From contig NZ_JAYKTT020000068.1 of the NCBI RefSeq assembly GCF_038404745.2, forward strand, positions 58,430 through 122,429: DNA of 64,000 nucleotides, read 5' to 3'. This document shows positions 1-8,403 of this stretch, piece by piece. The first letter of the stretch is position 1; each line of letters starts with the position of its first letter. Under the pieces are notes generated by a model, which worked only from the letters and a program-made list of their open reading frames with translations, was not told where the DNA came from and searched no databases. Source of the stretch: Chlorogloeopsis sp038404745 (GTDB lineage: Bacteria; Cyanobacteriota; Cyanobacteriia; Cyanobacteriales; Nostocaceae). Made by a program: the position numbers and the translations under genes.

Positions 1-1797
1 GGGCCTTTTAGCCTGCTATATCGCACTGATTACTTAGAATTACTAAATACTGGTAGTCAAATCCGCTTGGATGTTCACCGCTTGCAGCGCAAAGTGAAAG
101 ACAAGGAAGGGCGGGAAAAAATCATCCTCAACGATGTCTCTTTAGTGATAGAACCGGGACAATTAGTGGCTTTAGTGGGTGGTAGTGGCGCTGGTAAGTC
201 CACTTTGATGAAATCTTTACTGGGAATTGAACCAGTATCTTCTGGCACAGTATATCTGAATGGAGATAATTTGCGGCAGAACTGGCCGATGTATCGATCG
301 CAAATTGGTTATGTTCCTCAGGATGATATTGTGCATCCCGACTTAAGAGTAGAAGAAGTTCTAGCTTATGCTTGTAAATTGAGGCTTCCACCAGATATCA
401 ACGTGAAGCAGGTAGTCGATACTACCTTAGAACAGATTAAACTCACTCATGTGAGAACAAACTTTATTCGCAATCTCAGTGGTGGGCAACGCAAGCGTGT
501 CAGCATCGGTGTAGAGTTGTTAGCCGATCCGAAATTATTCTTTTTAGATGAACCAACTTCTGGTCTCGATCCAGGCTTAGATAAAGAGATGATGCGCTTG
601 TTGCGGGAGTTGGCAGATCAAGGACGCACGGTAGTTCTAGTTACCCATGCGACAGCAAATATTGAGGTGTGCGATCGCATTGCTTTTATGGGTAGAGGTG
701 GTAAACTCTGCTACTACGGCCCACCCCAGCAAGCATTGGGCTTTTTTGAAATGCCCTCGGAAGATTTAAAGTATTTTTCAGATATTTATATCAAACTTGA
801 CCAAGGGGGAAATGGCAAGGACGTTGCAGCCACGGTTGACCATTGGTCGCTAAAATATCAGCAATCACCAGAATTTAAAACTTACGTTAAATCACAATTA
901 AAACCTGGTAAAGATCGTACTTCTAAACCTGATGACTCTATCCACACAGGCATATCGCCGCTCAAGCAACTGTGGCTGTTGAGTCAGCGTTATTTACAAT
1001 TAGTTTTACGCGATCGCGCGAGCATAATTTTCTCATTATTATCGGGGCCAATAGCGATCGGGCTGACTGCTTGGATTTTAAAAGATGAGACTCCTCTAAA
1101 AAGACTTGTGCCGCCAGAGATAACGCAAGGCCCTTTAGCGCTTAAAGTACTATTTATCTTCAGTTGTATTGGCATTTGGGTGGGGCTTTCTAGTTCTGTA
1201 CGTGAAATTATCAAAGAAGCAGCCATTTACACACGAGAGCGACTGATTAATTTAGGCTTACTTCCTTATTTAGGTTCTAAAATTTTGATTCGTTCTGGTT
1301 TAACCTTACTGCAAACTCTATTAATTGTTGTCGCAATTTTAGTTGGTTTTCAAGCACCAGAATCTGATTTATTGCCTTGGTTTCTGGGTTTAGGAATGAC
1401 GACATTTTTAACTTTGCTGGCTAGTGTCAGCCTCAGTTTAATGATTTCTACCTTGGTTAAAAGTGAAAACGAAGCAAATAGTATTCTCCCCTTAATTATG
1501 ATTCCCCAAATAATTCTTTCAGGGGTTTTATTTGAAATGCAAGGATTAGCTGCTAAATTGGGATGGTTAACAATTAGTAGGTGGTCTATTGGCGCATATG
1601 GAACCCTAATTAATGTCAATGCAATGGTTCCAAAAAATACTCCAGGTTTACCGTCTTTAGATAATATTTTTAAAACTTCTGCTGTTTACGAGCCAAGTTG
1701 GGATAATTTAGGTTTAAATTGGGGAATTCTGGGTGTGCATACGTTAGTTTACTTAATCGTGGCGGTGTTGTTGCAGAAGCGCAAAGATATTGTGTAA
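1..1797 (+). CDS. ABCG-type ABC transporter, ATPase fused to permease (5' end cut by window)
   Basis: The reading frame is open to the left edge, so at least 598 residues are visible and the N terminus is missing. The visible order is an ABC ATPase domain followed by a membrane domain, the ABCG (White/PDR-like) layout. The Walker A motif GGSGAGKST lies near visible residue 60, followed by the signature LSGGQRKR and Walker B FFLDEPTSGLD. The C-terminal half has about six hydrophobic segments ending in a short basic tail (QKRKDIV). Related cyanobacterial proteins often carry N-terminal FHA domains; whether this one does lies outside the window. The substrate cannot be inferred. A TTG at 67 is a possible start, but coding continues upstream of it, so I treat the gene as partial. 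Confidence 0.9.
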   Translation, partial: GPFSLLYRTDYLELLNTGSQIRLDVHRLQRKVKDKEGREKIILNDVSLVIEPGQLVALVGGSGAGKSTLMKSLLGIEPVSSGTVYLNGDNLRQNWPMYRSQIGYVPQDDIVHPDLRVEEVLAYACKLRLPPDINVKQVVDTTLEQIKLTHVRTNFIRNLSGGQRKRVSIGVELLADPKLFFLDEPTSGLDPGLDKEMMRLLRELADQGRTVVLVTHATANIEVCDRIAFMGRGGKLCYYGPPQQALGFFEMPSEDLKYFSDIYIKLDQGGNGKDVAATVDHWSLKYQQSPEFKTYVKSQLKPGKDRTSKPDDSIHTGISPLKQLWLLSQRYLQLVLRDRASIIFSLLSGPIAIGLTAWILKDETPLKRLVPPEITQGPLALKVLFIFSCIGIWVGLSSSVREIIKEAAIYTRERLINLGLLPYLGSKILIRSGLTLLQTLLIVVAILVGFQAPESDLLPWFLGLGMTTFLTLLASVSLSLMISTLVKSENEANSILPLIMIPQIILSGVLFEMQGLAAKLGWLTISRWSIGAYGTLINVNAMVPKNTPGLPSLDNIFKTSAVYEPSWDNLGLNWGILGVHTLVYLIVAVLLQKRKDIV

Positions 1798-1942
1798 TAA
1801 AAGGGAACAGGGAACAGGAAGTTTGGGTTGGGTTTTAGATCCCTATAGGGAAACAAATAAACAAAGGTTTTATTGACATTTTTTGCTTTAGGTTTCGAGC
1901 AATATTTATTAACTTATATCTTGCATCTACGCTCTTGTCCGC

Positions 1943-1989
1943 CAAGAAATAAATTTCTTGACTCAAAGCCAAAGTCTACTTTAGTAGAC
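1943..1989. repeat. Pair of short perfect palindromes downstream of the ABC gene
   Basis: Two perfect inverted repeats stand side by side: CAAGAAAT/ATTTCTTG with a 2-nt centre (1943-1960) and GTCTACT/AGTAGAC with a 2-nt centre (1974-1989). They lie between convergent genes. A similar palindrome doublet occurs at 7534-7581, which suggests a dispersed cyanobacterial repeat type. The first could also act in transcript termination. Confidence 0.6.
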
Positions 1990-2059
1990 TGGGTAAGATT
2001 TCTAGTTAGTTTTAATTGATAACTTATTCGTCAGGATTTACACCTAGCTGACGTAATTT

Positions 2060-2839
2060 TTATGCTAATTGTTCTGCTTTTATTTTTGCTTGAGCAGCTT
2101 CTTGTTGAGCTTCCCTTGCCTCCTGCTCGGCAATGATAGCTCTTTCAGTAGCAGCAGCAGCTTCTTCTGCGGGTATGGGAATCAATTTTCCTTCTAAAGT
2201 GAACCATCTTAACCACAACCTTTCAATATCTCGAAATGCCCCTTGCCATAATCCCAAACTTAAACCCAATTCTGGCATTTGTAAGCGTCCCCCAGTTAAA
2301 TTCATAGGTTCGTAGTGTCCGCCTACTAACTGAAATGCTCTAATTTCATCACTGTAGCGACTAAAAACTATATAGTAAGGAACCCGCAGAATTTGTTCAT
2401 AAACTTCCCATTTAGTAGGAGGTTTATCTGCTTCATTTGTGCTGATACCTAAATCTTCCTCTTCTGTACCTGGGGATAATAACTCTACAACAACAAAAGG
2501 ATTAGCTTCCTCTTGCCAAGTGACATAACTTAAACGTAAATCTCGCCCTTGATATAGTTTTGGTACTCCTACCACACCAAACCAATCTGGGCGTTTGTAC
2601 CATAAAGGACGCTGGGGATTGTAGTAGAGATTGAGATCGGCAGCACTGTAAACTAGTTCTGGATTCCAGTTAATTGGTTGAAAAGTTAAATATAAAAGTA
2701 AGGGCTGTAAAAAGTGAAAGTCGTCTGGCAAACCTGGCTCCTCTGGGCGATCGCTTGGTAAATCATACATTGTTGGTAGGTTTTCCCAAGGCGGAAGTGG
2801 GGGATCGGATTGGGGAATAAGGTGAGGATAGGAAGTCAT
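2060..2839 (-). CDS. Uma2-family (DUF820) restriction-endonuclease-like protein, C terminus shortened by a stop
   Basis: This 259-residue protein belongs to the Uma2/DUF820 family, abundant in cyanobacteria and predicted to adopt a PD-(D/E)XK nuclease fold; its biological role is not established. The family core is visible: VVVELLSPGTEEEDLG, then KWEVYEQILRVPYYIVF, with the acidic and lysine positions of the fold. The tail is an Ala/Glu/Gln-rich, probably coiled-coil segment. The TAA that ends the frame is followed in the same frame by KLRQLGVNPDE and a second TAA at 2024-2026. That is the usual end of such proteins, so a single substitution probably removed the last residues. The loss may be tolerated because the catalytic core is intact. 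Confidence 0.85.
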   Translation of the reverse strand: MTSYPHLIPQSDPPLPPWENLPTMYDLPSDRPEEPGLPDDFHFLQPLLLYLTFQPINWNPELVYSAADLNLYYNPQRPLWYKRPDWFGVVGVPKLYQGRDLRLSYVTWQEEANPFVVVELLSPGTEEEDLGISTNEADKPPTKWEVYEQILRVPYYIVFSRYSDEIRAFQLVGGHYEPMNLTGGRLQMPELGLSLGLWQGAFRDIERLWLRWFTLEGKLIPIPAEEAAAATERAIIAEQEAREAQQEAAQAKIKAEQLA

Positions 2840-3182
2840 ATTTTCAGTTAATTTTCTACATAAAAACTCATATATTTTCTTTCAATTAGCTTTGCTCATA
2901 AGCTATATTCATCTTCTAGCACTTCTTGACCAAATGTTTTTATATGACAACAGATAGCTGAGATGATATGCAGCGATTAACCTGTTTATCTTGTCAAGCA
3001 ACTATTTCAGAATAGAAAAGAAGTTATCTAAGTAACAGGCGATCGCTTAATCTACAGTTATAGAATTCCCTAAAATTTTTTCAAAATCACAAAAACTCTA
3101 GCAGCAATATATTCAATTGGAAATAAGCCTATGACAACCGTAGTAATCACACCCTCGTTCTGGCTAATGACAGGTATTGGAG

Positions 3183-3360
3183 TCGAATCTGTTTAAATTT
3201 ACAGAGAAATTAGGTTTACGGATGCAAGAACTCCTAGATAGAAAAAAAGCTGATTCTCTGACACCATCTGACGCCAGAAGAAGCGGCTGAACTGGAAGCA
3301 ATAGGGGAATTAGATGTAATTTTTAGCTACATCAATTCGATGATTGCTTCTTTTGGATGA
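3183..3360 (+). pseudogene. Frameshifted remnant of a small cyanobacterial ORF
   Basis: Two plus-strand frames together read as one small acidic protein. The first runs through LGLRMQELLDRKKADSLT. The second resumes with TPEEAAELEAIGELDVIF and ends in SYINSMIASFG before TGA at 3358-3360. The break coincides with an imperfect 10-bp tandem duplication, CTGACACCAT (3258-3267) followed by CTGACGCCAG (3268-3277), which shifts the frame by one. No intact start is visible. It resembles short unnamed proteins near Uma2 or toxin-antitoxin genes in cyanobacteria, but I cannot assign a function. The rest of the gap from 2840 to 3381 shows nothing I recognise. Confidence 0.5.
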
Positions 3361-3381
3361 TAGCCAACAATAGGTAATTTC

Positions 3382-4113
3382 TCACACTTCCGGTTCTATC
3401 CCCGCCGCTCGCAATTGTGCTGCTAATCGTTCGGCACGTTGTCGTTCCTGCTCTGCGCGTTGTCTTTCTTGTTCGGCTAACTCCGATCCCCACAGTAGCA
3501 ACTGCCCTTGTTCATCCCACCACCGCAACCAGTAGCCTGTACGGTTTTCACGGGTTCCTTGCCACACGCCCAAATGGAGATTCATTTCTGCTATCCAGTA
3601 GCGGTTATTTTCATCAGGCGGTTGTACTAGATACTGTTCTGAATTGTGTAATCGATAAACTTCTATACTGCCGCTATCTGGTTCAAAGATGACGTAGTTC
3701 GGTACTTTTAAAATGCGTTCGTAGAAAAACCATTTGCCTGGGGGATAAGTCGGTTTGATAGAATACTCTGCACCATCGGTATCGGAAATAAATTCCATCA
3801 CAATTACCGGCATATCTCCCTGTAGCTGGGGAGTGTAACTGCGTTTTACTTCCTCTCGCGCAACGCGGATGCTGGGTACATATGCCCAATCAGGAGCTTT
3901 AATGACAATTTTGCCATTCACGGTGGCGCAGATGCCGTAATTTGTTGGTGCTAGGGCGTTTTGAGGTAATTTGCCAGCAAGTTCTAAGCTTTCGGTTAAG
4001 GCTGCGGCGAGGGAAGGCTGATTGATGTTATCCACTGGCTCATCTGGCAGTTTGTAATCATCCGGTAATTTTTCCCAAGTGATTTTATAGTCTTGAGTGA
4101 CAGTTGCTGTCAT
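3382..4113 (-). CDS. Uma2-family (DUF820) restriction-endonuclease-like protein
   Basis: A second Uma2/DUF820 protein, 243 residues from the chosen start. Core motifs are PVIVMEFISDTDGAEY followed by PPGKWFFYERILKVPNYVIF, again matching a PD-(D/E)XK-like nuclease fold of unknown biological role. The C terminus is an Arg/Glu/Gln coiled coil (ERQRAEQERQRAERLAAQLR) ending in the family-typical AAGIEPEV. An ATG at 4194 would add 27 residues, but the ATG at 4113 is preceded by AAAGGAA at good spacing and begins MTATVTQDYKITW, so it is preferred. This intact C terminus shows what the neighbouring Uma2 gene has lost. The pair flanks a decayed small ORF. Confidence 0.85.
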   Translation of the reverse strand: MTATVTQDYKITWEKLPDDYKLPDEPVDNINQPSLAAALTESLELAGKLPQNALAPTNYGICATVNGKIVIKAPDWAYVPSIRVAREEVKRSYTPQLQGDMPVIVMEFISDTDGAEYSIKPTYPPGKWFFYERILKVPNYVIFEPDSGSIEVYRLHNSEQYLVQPPDENNRYWIAEMNLHLGVWQGTRENRTGYWLRWWDEQGQLLLWGSELAEQERQRAEQERQRAERLAAQLRAAGIEPEV

Positions 4114-4225
4114 AGTGATTTTTCCTTTCACTAGGGGTGGGGGTATAGGAGTGTAGGGGATTATAAATTCAAAACTCAACATAGTTTTCCTCACACACTT
4201 ATCCCCTTACACCCTTTTTGAAGAT

Positions 4226-5752
4226 TTAATCCTCGTCTGGTTCTAAATCAGAATCTTCCAGTGTATGCTGCGGGATGGCGGCAATAATCGCATCTATTAC
4301 TTTTGCCACTGGCAAAATCTCAATATTTAAGTCAGGAAATTTTTGCCCTTTCGGCACGATCGCTCGCTTAAATCCCAATTTTGCCGCTTCTTTTAGCCGC
4401 AACTCCATTTGTGAGACAGCACGTACTTGCCCGCCTAGCCCGACTTCACCTATTAACACAGTACCGGGATCTACAATCCGATCGCGAAAACTGGCAACAA
4501 GGGCGATCGCTACTCCCAAATCGACTGCTGGTTCTTCTACATTCAACCCGCCAGCGGAAGCTACATAGGAATCTAATTTAGACATGGGAATTCCCACCCG
4601 CTTTTCCAATACGGCGAGAATTTGCACGAGGCGATTATAGTCTACACCTGTAGCAGAACGTCGGGGTGAAGGGTAACTAGTAGGACTTACCAAAGCTTGT
4701 AATTCCACAACGATGGGGCGCGTTCCTTCGCAAGCCACTACAATTGCCGTACCGGGAGCGGGATCGTCGCGGTTGCCCAAAAATAATTCTGAGGGATTGG
4801 GAACTTCTCGCAACCCATTTTCTACCATTTCAAAAATGCCAATTTCGTGAGTGGCACCAAAACGGTTTTTCACCGTGCGTAATAACCGATGGGAGGCAAA
4901 GCGATCGCCTTCAAAATACAACACCGTATCTACTAGGTGTTCTAAAACTTTCGGCCCGGCGATTGCCCCTTCTTTGGTGACGTGTCCCACTATCAACATG
5001 GTAATGTCTTCGTGCTTTGCCACCTTCATCAAAGCGGCGGTACATTCGCGTACCTGTGCTACTGAACCAGGTGCAGAAGTAAGTGCAGGAAAAAATACTG
5101 TTTGAATACTATCAATTACTGCTAGATTTGGTTTGAGAGAGTCCATTTCCTTTAAAATCTCTTCCAAATCTGTTTCCGGTAATACATATAAATCTGCGCC
5201 TTCCTCATCAGATTCTTGTAGCTTTTGTGTCTCTTGGACTGCTTGAGTTTTACCGTTATCATTGCTGACAACATTAAGAACTGGTGTGACTCCTAAGCGC
5301 AAAGCTCTTAATTTTACTTGTTGTCCTGATTCTTCCCCAGAAACATAAAGTATCCGGTATCTCTGTGCTAGTTCATTTGATACTTGCAACAATAAAGTAG
5401 ATTTACCGATACCTGGATCACCACCAATTAACACCATTGAGCCGGGAACAACACCACCACCTAATACCCGATCTAGTTCCCCATAACCAGAAGCCCAACG
5501 CGTTACTTGGCGATCGCTAATTTGGTCGAATCTTAGAGATGAGCGGGGCTTGGCTGGTTTATTAGTAGATTTTCCACTTCCCTGTTGGGAGTGCCAAGCA
5601 CTCACTCCCCGACTTGGTATATCCGTTGAAGATTGGATGGCAATTTCCTCTTCTAAAGAGTTATATGTGCCGCAAGCTGGACATTTACCAAACCATTGAG
5701 GAGATTCTGCTCCACATTCGTTACAAACGTAATAAGTTTTTTGCTTTGGCAT
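4226..5752 (-). CDS. radA: DNA repair protein RadA (Sms)
   Basis: RadA is a RecA-like ATPase that helps process recombination intermediates and branch migration during DNA repair. The 508-residue protein has all family parts. An N-terminal zinc finger uses C10, C13, C24 and C27. The RecA-like core has Walker A GGDPGIGKST at 110-119 and the RadA-specific KNRFG motif near residue 296. A C-terminal Lon-protease-like domain follows (LNVEEPAVDLGVAIALVASF). The length is slightly above the usual 450-460 because of a low-complexity linker after the zinc finger and an acidic tail (DSDLEPDED). It stands alone on the minus strand, divergent from rpaB. Confidence 0.97.
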   Translation of the reverse strand: MPKQKTYYVCNECGAESPQWFGKCPACGTYNSLEEEIAIQSSTDIPSRGVSAWHSQQGSGKSTNKPAKPRSSLRFDQISDRQVTRWASGYGELDRVLGGGVVPGSMVLIGGDPGIGKSTLLLQVSNELAQRYRILYVSGEESGQQVKLRALRLGVTPVLNVVSNDNGKTQAVQETQKLQESDEEGADLYVLPETDLEEILKEMDSLKPNLAVIDSIQTVFFPALTSAPGSVAQVRECTAALMKVAKHEDITMLIVGHVTKEGAIAGPKVLEHLVDTVLYFEGDRFASHRLLRTVKNRFGATHEIGIFEMVENGLREVPNPSELFLGNRDDPAPGTAIVVACEGTRPIVVELQALVSPTSYPSPRRSATGVDYNRLVQILAVLEKRVGIPMSKLDSYVASAGGLNVEEPAVDLGVAIALVASFRDRIVDPGTVLIGEVGLGGQVRAVSQMELRLKEAAKLGFKRAIVPKGQKFPDLNIEILPVAKVIDAIIAAIPQHTLEDSDLEPDED

Positions 5753-5876
5753 TCTTAAATCTTATTAAATAATCTTAATTTTTCCTTAATTATTCGACAA
5801 AACTAAAACTAAATTATGGTGGTACTTACAGCTTTTTTCCAACTTAATGAATGGAATGATATCTTAATATTATGGT

Positions 5877-5900
5877 ATGAAAAATTAATCATGAAAAATT
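5877..5900 (+). repeat. Direct repeat in the rpaB leader
   Basis: The 10-mer ATGAAAAATT occurs twice, at 5877-5886 and 5891-5900, separated by four bases, just upstream of the AAGGAG ribosome-binding site of rpaB at 5907-5912. It might be a regulator site or a chance AT-rich repeat. It does not match the HLR1 site recognised by RpaB itself. Confidence 0.4.
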
Positions 5901-5923
5901 TTAGTTAAGGAGCGTTGAGAAAC

Positions 5924-6652
5924 TTGGAAAGTCATAAAGAAAAAATTCTGGTAGTAGATGATGAAGCCAGTATTCGCAGAATTTTGGAAACGCGCCTTTC
6001 TATGATTGGCTACGATGTAGTTACTGCTGGCGATGGGGAAGAAGCATTAGAAACATTTCGCAAAACTGACCCTGATTTGGTTGTTTTGGATGTTATGATG
6101 CCCAAGCTAGATGGCTATGGTGTCTGTCAAGAATTACGCAAAGAATCAGACGTCCCAATTATTATGTTAACAGCCTTGGGAGACGTTGCTGATCGCATTA
6201 CTGGTTTAGAATTGGGTGCTGATGATTACGTAGTTAAACCTTTTTCTCCGAAAGAATTGGAAGCTCGGATTCGCTCAGTTTTGCGGCGCGTAGACAAAAC
6301 AGGAGCCTCTGGCATTCCCAGTTCAGGAGTAATTCATGTTGGTAATATTAAAATCGACACGAATAAGCGGCAAGTCTATAAAGGTGACGAGCGTATTCGC
6401 CTAACTGGTATGGAATTTAGCTTACTAGAGTTATTAGTAAGTCGCTCTGGCGAAGCTTTTTCTCGGTCAGAAATTTTACAAGAAGTGTGGGGATACACAC
6501 CAGAACGTCATGTTGATACTCGTGTGGTAGATGTGCATATCTCCCGTCTGCGGGCAAAATTGGAAGATGATCCTAGTAACCCAGAGTTAATTCTCACAGC
6601 TAGAGGTACAGGTTATTTGTTTCAACGCATTATAGAACCAGGAGAGGAATGA
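5924..6652 (+). CDS. rpaB: Response regulator RpaB (OmpR/PhoB family, Ycf27)
   Basis: RpaB is an essential cyanobacterial transcription regulator that binds HLR1 sites and controls high-light and photosystem genes; its usual partner kinase is Hik33/NblS. The 242-residue protein has a receiver domain (acidic pocket VDDE near the N terminus, phospho-acceptor D56 in LVVLDVMMP, KPFSPKELE around the conserved lysine) and an OmpR-type winged-helix domain (HVDTRVVDVHISRLRAKL). I chose the TTG at 5924, giving MESHKEKILVVDDE, because this is the conserved RpaB N terminus and the AAGGAG at 5907-5912 is 11 nt away. The in-frame TTG at 5915 lies only 2 nt from that site. No kinase gene is adjacent. Confidence 0.95.
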   Translation: MESHKEKILVVDDEASIRRILETRLSMIGYDVVTAGDGEEALETFRKTDPDLVVLDVMMPKLDGYGVCQELRKESDVPIIMLTALGDVADRITGLELGADDYVVKPFSPKELEARIRSVLRRVDKTGASGIPSSGVIHVGNIKIDTNKRQVYKGDERIRLTGMEFSLLELLVSRSGEAFSRSEILQEVWGYTPERHVDTRVVDVHISRLRAKLEDDPSNPELILTARGTGYLFQRIIEPGEE

Positions 6653-6699
6653 ATTATGAAGTGTAAAGTATGAAGTATGAAAAAGGTAGAAATAAGAAC

Positions 6700-6810
6700 T
6701 TAGAATCCAGAATATTCGACGGGAAGTCGCCCGGAGGGCGTCTAAAGAATCCAGAATCCAGAATATTCTGACTCCTGACTCCTGGCTTCTGACTACTGTT
6801 TCCTTCATCC
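6700..6810. repeat. Intergenic repeat block (AATCCAGAATATTC / TGACTCCTGACTCC units)
   Basis: The spacer between rpaB and the next gene contains AATCCAGAATATTC twice, separated by a CG-rich segment, followed by tandem TGACTCCTGAC-type units. Such tracts are common between genes in Nostoc-like genomes. No coding potential is seen. Confidence 0.55.
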
Positions 6811-6834
6811 TTTATCCTTCAGAATAGATCGAGC

Positions 6835-7488
6835 ATGACTAAATCCGATCCGAATCGTGTTTTGCGGCGTCTGCCTATCTTTGTTGGTGGGTTAGGCGCT
6901 ATACTTTTGCTGGTTAATCGTTTGTTAACACCCCAAATCACCGATTCCCAAGCCCGTGCAGATGTGCTGGGTGTAATTTTAAGTGCAGTATTAATTCTAA
7001 TAGGTTTGATTTGGCAACAGGTACAACCCCGATCGCCTGATGCGGTAGAACTAATTGGAGAAGAAGGTTTTGTACTTGCCCCTGATTTGCCAGGCAGAGT
7101 AAAAACAGAATTAGCTTGGGCATCTCATTTATTATTAACTAATACAGTGACGCGATCGCTTGTAGTTTTTTATCAAGGAAAAGTGTTATTGCGTCGCGGA
7201 ATTTTAAATACAAAATCTGAGGTAAAACCAGGAGTAATTTTAAAAAGAGTATTAGAAAAACAACAGCCGATTTATTTAGTTGATTTAAAAGTTTATCCAG
7301 GCAGAATTGAATTTGATTATTTACCAGAGAATACTCAAGGAGTAATTTGTCAACCCCTTGGCAGTCAAGGTGCTTTAATTTTAGGAGCAAATGCTCCTCG
7401 TAGTTATACCAAACAAGACGAAAATTGGATTGCTGGAATTGCTGATAAATTAGCTGTTACTTTAAATGAAGAAATGGCGAATAGCTAA
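6835..7488 (+). CDS. Cofactor assembly of complex C subunit B (CCB2/CCB4-like)
   Basis: Proteins of this family (CCB2/CCB4, formerly DUF2930) help attach heme c' (ci) covalently to cytochrome b6 of the b6f complex in the thylakoid membrane. The 217-residue protein has two N-terminal membrane segments (LPIFVGGLGAILLLVNRLL and VLGVILSAVLILIGLIW), then a soluble domain with a GAF-like ending (LGSQGALILGANAPRSYTKQD) typical of the family. The start ATG has only a weak Shine-Dalgarno. It is followed on the same strand by a DUF456 gene but separated by palindromic repeats, so an operon is uncertain. CCB2 and CCB4 cannot be told apart here. Confidence 0.85.
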   Translation: MTKSDPNRVLRRLPIFVGGLGAILLLVNRLLTPQITDSQARADVLGVILSAVLILIGLIWQQVQPRSPDAVELIGEEGFVLAPDLPGRVKTELAWASHLLLTNTVTRSLVVFYQGKVLLRRGILNTKSEVKPGVILKRVLEKQQPIYLVDLKVYPGRIEFDYLPENTQGVICQPLGSQGALILGANAPRSYTKQDENWIAGIADKLAVTLNEEMANS

Positions 7489-7533
7489 TCACAATTAAGT
7501 ATGTGGACTGATATCTTACGCCCAACGATTGAA

Positions 7534-7581
7534 AGAGCCAGAGGCTCTACTTTAGTTCTCTTACCAGGTTCAACCTGGTAA
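7534..7581. repeat. Pair of short palindromes
   Basis: Two inverted repeats lie together: AGAGCC/GGCTCT with a 3-nt centre (7534-7548) and TTACCAGGTT/AACCTGGTAA with a 1-nt centre (7561-7581). The second is a perfect 21-bp palindrome. The layout resembles the doublet at 1943-1989. They could act as terminators or be dispersed repeats. Confidence 0.55.
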
Positions 7582-7649
7582 CGAAGTTTGTGGGCTGCTG
7601 CCTCCGCTTATTCCCTCTGTCGTTGCCCTCTAATTAACAATTAAAGCTT

Positions 7650-8168
7650 ATGCAAACAATCTACTGGTTGCTCGTTGCCTTGATGGTTGTAGGTATTATT
7701 GGTTCTGTGGTTCCTGCTATCCCAGGAGCTAGTTTAATCTTAGTTGCTATTGTTATTTGGGGATTTGTTAGAGGTTCTTTTGCTACTATTAGCGTGCCAT
7801 TAGTTGTCACAGCTGTAGTTCTACTCTTAAGTATTGGAGTAGATTTTTTAGCTGCTTATTTGGGTGCAAAAAGAGCAGGTGCTAGCAAGTGGGGGCAAAT
7901 TGGCGCGATAGTCGGTTTCATTGTCGGATTTCTGGGATTATTACCGGCTTTGCCTGTGGGAGGCCCGTTGTTAGGAATGTTACTAGGGCCATTATTGGGA
8001 GCAATTATTGCAGAATTTTTGTACCGACGGGATTTTTTCCTAGCGGTGAAAGCAGGTGTGGGAATTGTGGTAGGTACTGTAGTTGGAAATTTAATTCAGG
8101 GGTTGCTTGCGATCGCCGCAGTTGTAGTTTTCTTAATTACAACTTGGCCGCAGGTATTTGGTAGTTGA
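7650..8168 (+). CDS. DUF456 family membrane protein
   Basis: This 172-residue protein is almost entirely hydrophobic. It has about five membrane segments and the glycine/proline-rich internal repeat typical of DUF456 (VVPAIPGASLILVAI near the N terminus; GFLGLLPALPVGGPLLGMLLGPLLGAIIAE in the middle, quoted here as one stretch around residues 92-121). The family's function is unknown. No clear Shine-Dalgarno precedes the ATG. It is convergent with the downstream ABC ATPase gene. Confidence 0.85.
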   Translation: MQTIYWLLVALMVVGIIGSVVPAIPGASLILVAIVIWGFVRGSFATISVPLVVTAVVLLLSIGVDFLAAYLGAKRAGASKWGQIGAIVGFIVGFLGLLPALPVGGPLLGMLLGPLLGAIIAEFLYRRDFFLAVKAGVGIVVGTVVGNLIQGLLAIAAVVVFLITTWPQVFGS

Positions 8169-8267
8169 ATTATAAATTATGTCTAATGTGAATTAGCCGA
8201 ACTCACCTTAAGTCGCACCAAATAAATAATAGATTGATTGCAAAATCCAATTTTCTGGTAATAACAA

Positions 8268-8330
8268 CCACAGATAAACACAGATGCACACGGATGATTT
8301 ATCTGTGTTTATCTGTGTCCATCTGTGGTC
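8268..8330. repeat. Long imperfect inverted repeat between convergent genes
   Basis: The block begins ACCACAGATAAACACAGATG and ends with the near-complement reading ATCTGTGTCCATCTGTGGT, with tandem ATCTGTGTTT units in the middle. It can fold into a long hairpin on either strand. This 'TATCTGTG' repeat type is widespread between bacterial genes. Its position between convergent genes would allow bidirectional termination. Confidence 0.55.
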
Positions 8331-8403
8331 GATTTCTCAAACATGATTGTTACTTGCCATTTTAATTCACATCAGACTTGAATTCTGAATCCTTTTTTAC
8401 AAC

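Noticed and set aside
6587..6808. 73-codon minus-strand ORF over the repeat block after rpaB
   Set aside because: Its sequence comes from tandem repeat units and the 3' end of rpaB, and it has no ribosome-binding site.
7889..8164. 91-codon ORF inside the DUF456 gene
   Set aside because: It is an alternate-frame shadow of a strongly supported membrane protein gene.
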